The position numbers and the translations under genes were made by a program. Below are positions 1 through 11,567 of a stretch of DNA of 64,000 nt, in pieces. Where the stretch lies: NCBI GenBank assembly GCA_024349245.1, contig JALDNG010000750.1, positions 1 through 64,000 on the forward strand, in the 5' to 3' direction. A model generated the notes under the pieces. That model was not told the DNA's origin and searched no databases. It saw only the letters and a list, made by a program, of their open reading frames with translations. Each line of letters starts with the position of its first letter. Within the stretch, counting starts at the first letter, position 1. This stretch comes from Neodontobutis hainanensis (taxonomy: Eukaryota > Chordata > Actinopteri > Gobiiformes > Odontobutidae).

Positions 1-1932
1 TGTGTGTCATGTGGTGTGTGTACATGACTTAACTCCTGATGTCCGGTCAGTGTTGCTCAGTGTTGCTCCTGCTGTAGCCTGGGTCTGGGCCTCCACACTT
101 CGCTCCGCCCCTCGTCACGCCGCACCCCACCACCTCCAATCCTTGGCTTCGCCTGCTCCGTGACCATGGGAATTTGTGCATTTTCCTCGGAGAAAACAAC
201 ATAATCAGTATTCATTTCAGGCTTTGTGTCATTGAGAAAAGCCTCTTTCTTTTTGTTCATATTACATTACATTTTCAAAATGTTTTCGGTATCTTACCGC
301 TTCTGTGTCTGAATCGCTGCACATTGGGCAGATTCTTTTAGGCCTTGGTGGAGCGGCTGGCCTGGAGGAGTGTGTCGGGGGTTGGACAGTCGTGGGACGG
401 CATGCTGCTGTCGAGGTAGGTGGAGACCCAGAGGCTCACAGGAGGAAACATTTGGAACAAAATATATGTGTCGTCAAATCTTTAATCTCCTCTCTGCTGT
501 GTCACACAAACGTAATACAATATCTGTTCTTTAACAGACTATTTATAAACTTTTCTCATAATTCAAAAGCACATTCACCTTCTGTAGATGTCTGTTCCGT
601 GTTTGTTTCTTTATGTATCTCTATCTGTCTGTCCTTCTGTGTCTATGTGTTTGTGTTCCTCACCTGTTCAAGGGTCAGTCAAAGGTCCTTCTCTTGTCTG
701 GACCCAGTGTCGGCCTCCTCTCCTGTTCTCAGTGCCCTCTCCTCTGCCACGCCCACCACAGCCCCGCTCCCGGTCTCCATGGCAACCATGGCCAATGGTG
801 CATTTTTCCTCGGCAAACACATTACATTCACATTAAGGTCAAGTTTCACACAATTTCCAACTTTAATCTACAAATTCCTCTTTTGTCTCTCTCAATAGAT
901 ACAGTTTAAACTAAATACAGATAAACATTTGTTTGGAATATGTTTATATTACCGTTTGTTTTGCTGCTGTCTTTCTGCAGCGTCTCAGCCGACAGGAGCA
1001 GGTGTGTGTGGGAAGGGCAGAGGAAGTTTGGGGTGCACTGGTTTGAGCGGAGAGGCCGAGACCTAAAAATCTCACAGGACATAAAATAAAAATACAAATG
1101 ATTAGTGTTTTGAAGTCCATGTGTACCTTCCTTTAAAAAAAAACTAATTTTTCTTTTCACAAAATGGCTTCTCCCCCTTTTTTTCCTCTTCTCTGTTACC
1201 CAGGAAGCCTAGAAAAATATCTTCCATAAGCTATTTTTAAGCTATTTTTCTTTCTCGTAATTGTTTAATTTTTTTTTTATCACTGAAAACATATGTTTGA
1301 ATATTTTTGTCTTTGAATTTTAGTGACTGAATTTCAAGGTTAGAAATTTGAATAGATATTATCCAAAGTTTCAAAATGTGTAAATATTAAATAGATATTT
1401 TTCGACCACACAAATTCAACCGTTGAAATTCACAGTGTAAAATACGCAGTAAAAGAAGTTCATGGAACATCCGAGTACCGAGGAATTGCAATGGATATTG
1501 TGTGAGTCGATCTATCCTCTAGCCAATCACGCAGCGATGACCTGGTCACGTTGGTAAACACAGCAATACAGCGCAAGCCAGTTGAACAATGGCGGCCAGC
1601 AGCAACACTGCGTAAGTTCATCTTTCGTTATCAAAGTTTATATAGGCTAGCATGCAATATCTGACGTTTTTAAAACATATGTTACTTCTAATAAATGTTA
1701 TAAAGCTCAATCACACTAAAGAGACTAGTAGTTAAGTCATCACTAGGGGACAATAGCAGCTATGGAGGATGACCATGGTAATAACCTACAACAAACATGG
1801 CGGGACCTGGCAACTGATGCGCCAAGGGTGCTAAGTTAGATACTGTTTTACTCCTGTTCTGTTGTATTTCTACTGAAGGTCTGTCACATATAGTAGCGAT
1901 AAACATTTTTGTTATTTCAGAATAACCAAGTT
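1..1932. repeat. Segmental duplication A, left copy
   Basis: This stretch aligns almost base for base with 62076-64000 in the same orientation; only small indels and substitutions separate them. It contains the upstream region and first two exons of the HECT-like gene. Within it, 60-200 and 690-820 resemble each other (GC-rich segment followed by CCATGG and a TGTGCATTTTCCTCGG-like string), suggesting an older internal duplication. Minus-strand exon-like segments occur near 300-460 and 970-1060 (a Cys-Pro-Met-Cys motif is readable at about 330), but no complete minus-strand gene can be built. The copy may start before the window. Confidence 0.9.
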
Positions 1933-2128
1933 GAAATTGTCCAGTCAGCCAGGCGTTTTCTGGATTTATTGACTGAAAGGCAGCCAAGTACAGCTAGCGG
2001 TGAAGCTAACGCGTGTAGTACACACTTGTGCTTTACGCATTATTTTGAAGTCTGACCATACTAAATGTTTTATCGCTGAATAGGAGGGACCATTCTACTG
2101 GACCATCGCTTCAAATGGAAATGACAAG

Positions 2129-2954
2129 GTACGAAATAATATGGCATATGCCTGCGGTGTGTTTAAACTTTTTAGCGCATTTCCACTGGGATAGGACCGC
2201 GGTTTGGGCTAATGTGCTGGTCCCCTCAATATGGCCGGGAGAAGAGGCAAAAACAAAGCTAGTTTACTAGCATAAACTTTCAGCTGTTTCTGTTAGTGTA
2301 GTACTGCTTTCTTTTCACAGATCAAACTGCAGTCATTAAAGTGTCATATGTTAAACCAATTTGATATAGACCATTTAAAAGTTTGTAAACAGAATGTCCT
2401 AAAGTACAGAATGGGGGCTACTGGAGGCATGGTCATAATACATTTTCATTGGAGAAATTGGCATTATCCACAAACTATTACAAATTGAGATGGTTTTGGC
2501 AAATGACAACCACTCTGCTACGTGTAGGTAATTTCAGAGCCTGGTTTGAATCCTTTAATGAATGTACCTCACATTGTATGTTTATTTAATGAGCAAATTA
2601 GTATACAGTTGGCAAATTCAAGTTAGTAAAATTCTTAATTTATAGGTTTTAATGTAAGTTCTTACGGCTATGTTGTAAATAGTTTTTTTTCATTGTCTGT
2701 TCAGAATTCTATCCCTCACCACAAATGCTAATTTCTTCTAAAAACATTTTAAATATGTTTACACATGAACCTGGCTTAAAACCAGAATAAACTGGTCTCA
2801 GGAATCTCCTAACAAGCAAAAGTGACAACAGCATGTTTTTGCCCAACCGCCTGTACTGCAACAGGCGAAATGGAAATTTGCCTACCTAATAAAAAAACCT
2901 TAAACTTGTATTTAAATTTTTAATCAAAAACTTTTCACCATAGAACATTTCCAG
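2129..2954. other. Intron of the HECT-like gene, nothing else seen
   Basis: AT-rich sequence between the 2084 exon and the 2955 exon. No open frame, repeat or structured element could be recognised. Confidence 0.5.
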
Positions 2955-3170
2955 GCATTTTTACTAAAGGCCGGGGAAGAATCGCTTTCCAGCAACAAAT
3001 GTTATCCCAGCCAAAAATCAAGGCACTCGGGTGTCTTTCTATTTGCTACCAAAGCAGTGTGAAAAACTCCAAGTGAGCTTGAGAAAGTGACCCATATGCA
3101 GGCTGGGTTGGGTCCAAGGACTGCTCATCTTGATGAAAGCATGACACATGAAGAGGTACTATGCTCTTAA

Positions 3171-3290
<120 letters not shown>

Positions 3291-4448
3291 GTTATATTAA
3301 TTGTGCGTGCAATGCACATTAAATAGGTTTGTTTTGAGATGAAATGTCAATTTTTGTACTTTTTCACCTACAGTTATGTGCGCCCTCAAAGTTCTATATC
3401 CAAAACTGCAAACAGTAACAGGTGGATGGCTACTTTATAAAGCAGCTGGTAAGCAGAGATTTTTTTTTTAACAAGAAGCAATGGTTAGTTTATTTAATAT
3501 AATTGCAGTAATGTCTATAAAAACTATACTATGCAATCTATGTTTGGCTGCAATTTTTAGAATTTTTAAATAATTTTTAATTTTGACAGGTGGATGGGGA
3601 AGCCGTAAACTGTCCCTTGTGTCACCTGACGATGCTGGTTATACAGGCAGACTATTGAAGTCTGTTGCTCAAAAACCTGTTCATAGTCCCTGTCCAAGAA
3701 GATCTTAATACAAGTCCACTACAACTAACTGATGGAGCCATCAGCGGTATGGCAAAAGCCACATGTCACAAGTGTGGTGTTGCTGTACCTCTGCAGCTTC
3801 TAAAGTATCATATTGACTCCTGTTTGATCATTGAAGTCGACTTTGACGGGCCTAAGGAAGACACAGCTCATCTGGTTGAGGAACAATGTATGATTTGTCT
3901 GTCCTTACGAACCTACACTTCTTACTACACCATAATTTAAAACTTAAGAACCTAGTTCATATTTATGTCCTTTCACATAATTATGTTTTACTAAAACATC
4001 TTTCTATTTTCCAACAGCTCAGTCCTGTCCTGTTTGTCTGAAAATGTTTAAATCTGATCGGATAGAGCAGCACACATCTACATGTGGTGAAAGGTATCTT
4101 TTTTTATTTTCTAATTTTTTAAAGATATTTTATTGGTTGGATTCAATTTCTAGACTGAATGACCCTTTTATACGAAAGAATAATTTTATCAGTGTTGTTT
4201 CTATTGTTTCTTTACAGTGTTTTGACATTAAATGAACTGAGCCTGTTGTCATTCTTGCATTTGTTACATATGTGTATAATTTATTTTTTTATATTTTTTT
4301 TTATTTTAGTCAAGTGACACTTGCAGATTATCCCAGCGAAAAGGAACAAGCAGTGGTTCCTGGACCATCCATAACTTCAGCGACTACTTCCATGGGTATG
4401 TACGGAGCCCCTCTGGTCACACTATGTAAAAAAAAAAAATATATGTAA

Positions 4449-5939
4449 CTAAGTCGTGGCCTCAAGATAAGCTAAGTCGTGGCCTCAAGATAAGCTAAGT
4501 CGTGGCCACCAGATAAGCTAAGTCGTGGCCACCAGATAAGCTAAGTCGTGGCCACCAGATAAGCTAAGTCGTGGCCACCAGATAAGCTAAGTCGTGGCCA
4601 CCAGATAAGCTAAGTCGTGGCCACCAGATAAGCTAAGTCGCGGCCACCAGATAAGCTAAGTCGTGGCCACCAGATAAGCTAAGTCGTGGCCACCAGATAA
4701 GCTAAGTCGTGGCCACCAGATAGCTAAGTCGTGGCCACCAGATAAGCTAAGTCGTGGCCACCAGATAAGCTAAGTCGTGGCCACCAGATAAGCTAAGTCG
4801 TGGCCACCAGATAAGCTAAGTCGTGGCCACCAGATAAGCTAAGTCGTGGCCACCAGATAAGCTAAGTCGTGGCCACCAGATAAGCTAAGTCGTGGCCACC
4901 AGATAAGCTAAGTCGTGGCCACCAGATAAGCTAAGTCGTGGCCACCAGATAAGCTAAGTCGTGGCCACCAGATAAGCTAAGTCGTGGCCACCAGATAAGC
5001 TAAGTCGTGGCCACCAGATAAGCTAAGTCGTGGCCACCAGATAAGCTAAGTCGTGGCCACCAGATAAGCTAAGTCGTGGCCACCAGATAAGCTAAGTCGT
5101 GGCCACCAGATAAGCTAAGTCGTGGCCACCAGATAAGCTAAGTCGTGGCCACCAGATAAGCTAAGTCGGGCCACCAGATAAGCTAAGTCGTGGCCACCAG
5201 ATAAGCTAAGTCGTGGCCACCAGATAAGCTAAGTCGTGGCCACCAGATAAGCTAAGTCGTGGCCACCAGATAAGCTAAGTCGTGGCCACCAGATAAGCTA
5301 AGTCGTGGCCACCAGATAAGCTAAGTCGTGGCCACCAGATAAGCTAAGTCGTGGCCACCAGATAAGCCAAGTCGTGGCCACCAGATAAGCTAAGTCGTGG
5401 CCACCAGATAAGCTAAGTCGTGGCCACCAGATAAGCCAAGTCGCGGGCCACCAGATAAGCCACCAGATAAGCTAAGTCGTGGCCACCAGATAAGCAAGAT
5501 ACGCTAAGTCGTGGCCACCAGATAAGCAAGATACGCTAAGTCGTGGCCACCAGATAAGCAAGATACGCTAAGTCGCGTGGCCACCAGATAAGCAAGATAC
5601 GCTAAGTCGTGGCCACCAGATAAGCAAGATACGCTAAGTCGTGGCCACCAGATAAGCAAGATACGCTAAGTCGTGGCCACCAGATAAGCAAGATACGCTA
5701 AGTCGTGGCCACAAGATACGCTAAGTCGTGGCCACAAGATACGCTAAGTCGTGGCCACAAGATACGCTAAGTCGTGGCCACAAGATACGCTAAGTCGTGG
5801 CCACAAGATACGCTAAGTCGTGGCCACAAGATACGCTAAGTCGTGGCCACAAGATACGCTAAGTCGTGGCCACAAGATACGCTAAGTCGTGGCCACAAGA
5901 TACGCTAAGTCGTGGCCACAAGATAAGCTAAGTTGTGGT
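4449..5939. repeat. 23-bp minisatellite array (left arm)
   Basis: About sixty head-to-tail copies of GCTAAGTCGTGGCCACCAGATAA. Three blocks are visible. The first two units read CCTCAAGATAA, the long middle block reads CCACCAGATAA, a block near 5480-5710 has 32-bp units with an added GCAAGATAC, and the final block reads CCACAAGATAC. A few units are truncated. Confidence 0.97.
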
Positions 5940-6112
5940 CGTAGGCTACATATCCATGGGCTTTTATATCTCTTCATATTTTATAGCATATATTTATACT
6001 TTTTACATGTGTATAGGCTACTTCTTTATTTACCAACTTTGAAAAGCATGTCTGTGTAGCCTACGATAAAACGTCAGCAGAGGGCGTTCTAGGTTTAGGT
6101 CACGGTGGCAGC

Positions 6113-6163
6113 CATAAGGCTCATACATACAGCCTCCATCTGGCTGTATGTATGAGCCTTATG
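6113..6163. repeat. Perfect 22-bp-stem hairpin
   Basis: The arms 6113-6134 and 6142-6163 are exact reverse complements (CATAAGGCTCATACATACAG..) around a 7-nt loop, in the middle of the hAT-like element. Confidence 0.95.
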
Positions 6164-6252
6164 GGTGGCAGAGTTAGTGTGCTTGCACTCGTGCTAGCGT
6201 GAATGCTTTCGGGAGAAAAGCTGCTCCATTGTGCATTCTCCTTTTGTATTCA

Positions 6253-6369
6253 CTTATCTTGAGGCCACGACTTAGCTTATCTTGTGGCCACGACTTAGCG
6301 TATCTTGTGGCCACGACTTAGCGTATCTTGTGGCCACGACTTAGCGTATCTTGAGGCCACGACTTAGTT
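6253..6369. repeat. Inverted short arm of the 23-bp minisatellite
   Basis: Five units of the same 23-mer in reverse complement, mainly of the CCACAAGATAC type with CCTCAAGATA units at both ends. It forms the right subterminal inverted repeat of the element. Confidence 0.95.
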
Positions 6370-7358
6370 ACATATATATATTTTTTTGACATAGTGTGAC
6401 CAGAGGGGCTCCGTAGGTATGTGCTATTCAAAGCGTCTTTTTAATTATAGAACAGCCATCAAAGCATTGTTAAGAGAGAGACATTCAATTTCTTAATCAT
6501 GCATATTAGATTTATGTATTGAACCATTTGTTTTTTACTGTTTCTTATTAGATTGGTCATCTATTAGTGACTTAAGTAAGGCCATATCTCAGTGTGAGGA
6601 GTATTATCTCCAAATCCATGCAATGAAGAGTCCGTTAACTCTGTGCATGGACATCAGGAAAGTCCTGCAGAACAGGACATTATATCTTTTTTTAAGCAAA
6701 CCAATGTGGAATGGGTAGACTTGAAGGTAAAACCAAATAAAAGTTATAGTTGTCAAATAATAATTAAGCCTACTATTAAAATTTTGTTGTACATGGGATA
6801 CTGCTATTGGACTTGGGGTTACACGTTTTTTCTTCTCAACTTGCATGGAAGAATTAAAGTTTGGATTTCACATTCATTTTGGTATGTATTTTATGCATAT
6901 ATGCCCATGCTGTTTGCTATACAATTAAATTATAATGCATTGCTATTATGAAACATTTAATAAAAATTAATCGTCAAGGATTTAAGCATTTACAGTTCAC
7001 AAATATTGAAACATCCACACAAATTTAGAAAACCAATTGCTTTCTAACATAATTTTTTTCACAGCAAATAGCAGTGTCACTCGGCTTTTGATGGAGAACC
7101 GGTCATTTGGTGCCTGTAGCGCCGCACTTTCTTGTTGAAAGTGACCTGTTCCTTGTGGCAGGGAGAATGATGGGTCACTCCTTTCTCCATGGAGGGCCAT
7201 GCCTTTCAGGACTTAGTCCAGCTTTTGTGCATGTCCTACTTGGTGGCAGTCCTGAAACATCAACTGTCACTCTAGAGGATTGTCCGGACCTCGACATTCG
7301 TGACACAATCAAGCTTGTATGTTTCTCTCATATCTCTTAGTTTGAAGATGGAAAAAAA

Positions 7359-7427
7359 GGGTTAAATCCAAAGCATCTGGACAAGGTTCACCTTCAAACC
7401 TACGTCCAGATGCTTTGGCTTTAAACC
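7359..7427. repeat. Intronic hairpin (imperfect 24-bp arms)
   Basis: 7359-7382 and 7404-7427 are inverted repeats sharing CCAAAGCATCTGGAC with a 21-nt loop. It lies just after the 7065-7316 exon. This may be a small MITE remnant. Confidence 0.8.
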
Positions 7428-7556
7428 TTTCTTTTCTTCTAGATGGCCTGGTTGACTGAGACTCTTAACAGACATGTCTTAGTTAGATTTTTCTATATTT
7501 TCTTTTTAACTGTAGTTGGTAAAATGTGAATTTTGCTTAAAGTGTTACATAAACTG

Positions 7557-7566
<10 letters not shown>

Positions 7567-7628
<62 letters not shown>
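7567..7628. repeat. (TA)n microsatellite
   Basis: About thirty TA units inside an intron of the HECT-like gene. It creates artificial YIYIYI reading frames on both strands. Confidence 0.98.
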
Positions 7629-7632
<4 letters not shown>

Positions 7633-8185
7633 TGGAAGGAGAATCCAACCTGTCAGAAAAGGGATGGGACCTTCCTCCTCTGAACAAAAGTAACCTAAAG
7701 TGGTTTTTTGAAAAACTTTTAATTCATGCAATGAGTGAAGTGAGAATAAAAAACTTGAAAACGAAACTACATACATTTTACAACTCTCCACTACAATTAT
7801 TATGCTTGTCTTTTATTCCTTATTATTGTTATTAGGTGATTGGACGATTCGTAAGACAGATTAAGCAACTGCGCAGAGGACTAAAAGAAACACCATTGTG
7901 GACTTACTGCTTACTCGAAGACCAGACACAGCAGCTATCCTTTTTCCAAAAGAGGGGGCAGAGAACATCTGTCCAGAGGTAATTTTGCTTTCTTATGGTC
8001 TTACTTGAAGAAAAAGTTGAAGCAAAGGCGTTTGGACTGGAATGATAATGCTATATCCTTCTCCAGTGCTGTCAGGTGGTTTTGCACTGGCCACTGTGAC
8101 CTTGCATCTAAGTTTGATAGCTTTGTTTACAGACAACTTGTTTCTTATTCACTTCAATTTTATTAATCCCCAAGGAGTTAATCAG

Positions 8186-8512
8186 TTATTTGGTATCTTC
8201 AAATTTGTTGATTAAAACTTCTTCTTCTGTCCTAGACTGATTGTAGAGCAGTCGATCCGTCCTGCTGATTAGATTCTCAGATGTCCACTGGTTTCTTTGT
8301 TGTTCATAAGCTGAAAACAAGGGATGGTCTAAGTTGTTCAGTAACCACTGATCTAAAAGCATTAGGTGTCTGTTCCTGAAAACAGTTCTACTGATGAAGT
8401 CACAGGCAGTATCTGGTACAGCTGTTGGTTGAATATAAGCCGTAATCCTACGATGACATGCGACTCTCTCGGTATACAACCATCTCAGTCTCACTGCTAC
8501 AGCTCCACACAC
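8186..8512 (-). other. Hypothetical 108-aa open frame in an intron
   Basis: A minus-strand open frame of 108 residues with ordinary composition (not low complexity), opposite to the host gene. I do not recognise the protein. The adjoining plus-strand text TTTTATTAATCCCCAAGG resembles fish LINE/SINE tails, so this may be part of a small inserted element rather than a gene. Confidence 0.25.
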
Positions 8513-9232
8513 TTGTAGCTAATTCTGTGGCAGTAATGCGATCCACTGTCGGGATCTTCTTTAGAGCAACTCAGAAATTAAGCCCTTTCCCATGTAGGTA
8601 GTTATGGTAGTTTAATGTGTATACATGTATTTTTATTGTTACCAATTAATTGTGGTTGCAGAAATAACAGCAATTGGCGGCTGGATGTTTTTCATGTGGC
8701 CTTTTGTTGACGCAGATTCTTCTGCAGCGAATCACCTGGCCACAAGCAGATGAAGATGATGATGATGACGACTGGTCAGCAGACATAAAGTTCCGTATAT
8801 CGGGCTATCTCCAAGAGTTCATCACTGGAGGTGAAACTAAGAAATATTTGTCTTCCATAATATTTATGGAAATAAAACATTTTAAAATCTGTTTAATTCA
8901 TTCTGTAGCAACGCCAACTGAACTGCAAAATCTAGTAAAATTCTGGACAGGCTGGGAGGTCTTGCCAACAAGTTTGTCTGTAGAGGTAGTAACTGGAAAC
9001 TACATCACAGCCTCAACCTGCTTTGAGATTCTGCACATTCCATCTCACTACAAGGACTATACTTCATTCAAGAGGGACTTGCTTGTTTCCATTTCTTCAT
9101 GCCACACAGGATTTGGTCTAGTGTGAACATAGTATGATGTTTTATAATGCTGTTTGCTGTTCAAATTACCACTGTAGCACTTGACAGTTGTGCTTCCATA
9201 GTTCAATGTTTTACATTGGTTTAATTCAGAGT

Positions 9233-9604
9233 TCAGTGCCCCACATAAACACTTCTTAATTTTAAGCTACTGGTTTTGGCCTGACATAAACCAAGAGGCA
9301 GTATTGAATTAGTTTTCAGGACTGAGAACGGGACAGAGTTTTCCCCCAGGACTCCTGCACAGCTCACTGTCCATACAGTCATCCTGCTGCTCATTGTGGC
9401 TTCTTCTCTCCCGGCTGTGATCGTCACCAGTTCTTGTCACTCCTGCAAGGTCAGGGTTCACAGCATTCAAGATGAACACAACATGCAGCATTAAAATGAG
9501 TTTATTTTCTTTAAAACAACATACAATGTACATTAAGCCGGAGCAGAGATGCTTGTATTAGTTTATAGTTTAACTGCTAATTTCCATCTGTAGTCCTTTA
9601 TTGT
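9233..9604. repeat. Repeat shared with about 19017-19306
   Basis: From 9320 onward the sequence matches 19018-19306 closely, including the TM exon and about 150 bp of 3' sequence. The match stops abruptly at both ends. 9233-9319 itself is unlike the other copy. Confidence 0.8.
9320..9449 (+). other. Orphan transmembrane exon, copy 1
   Basis: A 130-nt segment bounded by TTTTCAG and AAG|GTCAGG, open in one phase. It reads a short polar stretch followed by a hydrophobic helix (TVHTVILLLIVASSLPAVIV) and a Cys-His-Ser-Cys turn. This is typical of the membrane-anchor exon of a type I receptor. ATTAAA occurs about 45 nt downstream. A near-identical copy is at 19018-19150 with one extra codon. No extracellular-domain exon was found near either copy. 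Confidence 0.5.
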
Positions 9605-9679
9605 ACTGATATTTAAAGAGACAACTCCTCAGATTTATTTACACATAATGATGTATGTTTTGTCTCAGATATCAAACAT

Positions 9680-9937
9680 TCACCACCTTTCCCACATGTT
9701 TAAATCTATCTGGAGTTCACTGCTCATTGCCCACACTGGTCTCAAGGTCTGATGGAGAGCTACACCACTGGAGCGTGGCTCATAATAATTTGTACAGTTT
9801 GGATCAATGTTCAAGCACACAAAACAGAACATAACCTTACATCTGTCACATGTGTTTACAGCCCTATGTGTTATGCTCCAGCAGTTTACCACATGTGGGA
9901 CAGGCCCGTATGGGGGAGAGGCCAGTGACCTTTTCAA
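9680..9937 (-). pseudogene. Cys-rich transposase C-terminus-like fragment (piggyBac type?)
   Basis: The minus-strand frame contains CDRCKVMFCFVC followed by an N-C-T-N-Y-Y string. This spacing resembles the zinc-ribbon tail of piggyBac-family transposases. The upstream catalytic domain is absent, so this would be a terminal fragment. A chance Cys-rich frame remains possible. Confidence 0.3.
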
Positions 9938-10162
9938 ACTTGATAACAGGACCGGTTTTCATCATTTGTAATGGCACATTATCCGTGTGTAATTATTATT
10001 ATTTATTTAGGTTATATTAAATTCGTTTTAAATATGTATTGTTTTCCTGTTGCTGTTGTAGCATCCATTAATGAGTTTTCTTTAAAGTGGGCAACAGGTA
10101 ACAAAAAAGATAGCCATGTCCCCTGGAACCACATGGTGGCAGCACTTTCACAGCTAAAATAG

Positions 10163-11567
10163 CGGTGCCACGTTTGAGTTGCAGGATGTGATTATAAAGC
10201 TTTCTTCCACTTCTTTCCTCGACTGTAACTGTCAAGTATTAACGGTATATATCTGCTACTTCAACACTTTACATACTGCCTGTGTCATTATAACCAAGTT
10301 CACTTTTTAAATATGAATATCCATCACCAGTGTTAGCATACTACAGCGGTGCGTGCTGGCGTAACCACGTACAGGTGGCGGTTGCTAAGAGCATCTCCTA
10401 GCAAGTACGTTCTTGCAAAACTTGCAAACTTCTGGCTGTGAGAAAAAGTGCAAATCTTGAGTTTGATTCGACGATTTCTTCAAAAGGAGACTTTAACTGC
10501 GGACATTTCCTACTAAGACTTCTACTGACCACCCACTGACCAGGACTACGAGACCTTTTGAGAGAAAACGTGAGATTTTAAAATTTCCATGTTCATGTTA
10601 TTTCCTATGGGCTTTCCCATTAAATCTGCACAGCAACTAGCGTTATATGAACCAATATATTTGAGCAAAATGGTCTTTTGTCGATCTTTCAATGATGTTT
10701 CACGGTAAATTTTAACTCAGAATATGTGTATTTTTGTTGTGACTTTGTTTGTTCTTAGAGCCTATCAGAAATAATGTAAAAGTACATTTACACAGACATA
10801 TTAATGAAAGCAACAAAACGCACAGGAGGCTAACATTTAAATTGAGAGCTGTCTGCAACGTATTTTGATTAATTTCTATATTATACATTTTGTATTTAAC
10901 CCAGTACCTAATTATAGAAAATGAATTTGTTTTACGTTGATTCATTTCAAATATAATACAATAGGTTTCAAAAAGTAATTCAGGAGAATCCTGTGTAAAC
11001 CAGGAACATGTAGAAGCAGAGTTTGTTGAACATATTTGTTAATGAAAATGTACAGTTATGTTTTTGTGTTAGTTTTGTAGCTATTATGAAAAAATAAGAT
11101 CTATTCATAAAGTAAATCTATCCAGATTGTAATGAGGACAAATGATTATTCATAAATAACTCATAACCACTTTATAACAACACTGTAACCTTTCTGCACA
11201 TTAAAGTCCTCTGCTATAATTTTAGTAGTTTAGTGAATAATAATGTCTTTGAACGTGGACATATTCTCCTGGTTTGATCTGAGATTGGTCAAAATCACTC
11301 TGAGGCTTTATGAGTAAAAGATGGTTTAAGATTAAACAGTGCTGCTTTAAAAGTACTCTCTGTATTGGTACATTGTGCTAGTGTCCATGAAACTATAGAA
11401 AATGGCACTAGACAAAAGTACATGGTGGACTTGAATCAGTAACAGTTCCATGTTCAGACATGGATTTAAAAAAGACCTCAGAGCCTCATGGCTTTGCTTT
11501 ATTTTGATGAATCACACAATGGCATCACATGATGTGAGGATTTTAACAGATGTATTTCTCTCCACAG
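10163..11567. other. Promoter/5' leader and intron of the block B gene (putative)
   Basis: No long frame. 10440-10568 reads like a leader exon that ends AACGTGAG, a possible donor. The rest is AT-rich and shared with the right copy, and shows no repeat structure. Confidence 0.3.

Larger units (their letters stand above)
4402..6414. mobile_element. hAT-like non-autonomous inverted-repeat element carrying a minisatellite
   Basis: The two ends are exact inverted complements: ACGGAGCCCCTCTGGTCA at 4402 and its complement ending at 6414. The match continues through an A-rich/TATA stretch into the 23-bp repeat. The element is flanked by GGGTATGT (4394-4401) and AGGTATGT (6415-6422), an 8-bp target duplication with one mismatch, which fits hAT superfamily transposition. 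No transposase is present. It lies immediately after the exon ending at 4395, and the duplicated target contains that exon's splice donor GTATGT. The interior (5940-6250) is unique and carries a perfect hairpin. Confidence 0.88.

Noticed and set aside
305..909. Overlapping plus-strand frames in duplication A
   Set aside because: Low-complexity Ser/Cys/Leu-rich frames in different phases, altered by indels between the two A copies. No splice logic or family motif.
4449..5939. Regular 23-bp units could suggest a CRISPR array
   Set aside because: Units are head-to-tail with no unique spacers, and the array sits within inverted terminal repeats of a eukaryotic transposon.
7533..7835. Open frames with YIYIYI runs, here and at 21201-21455
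   Set aside because: They are translations of (TA)n microsatellites on both strands.
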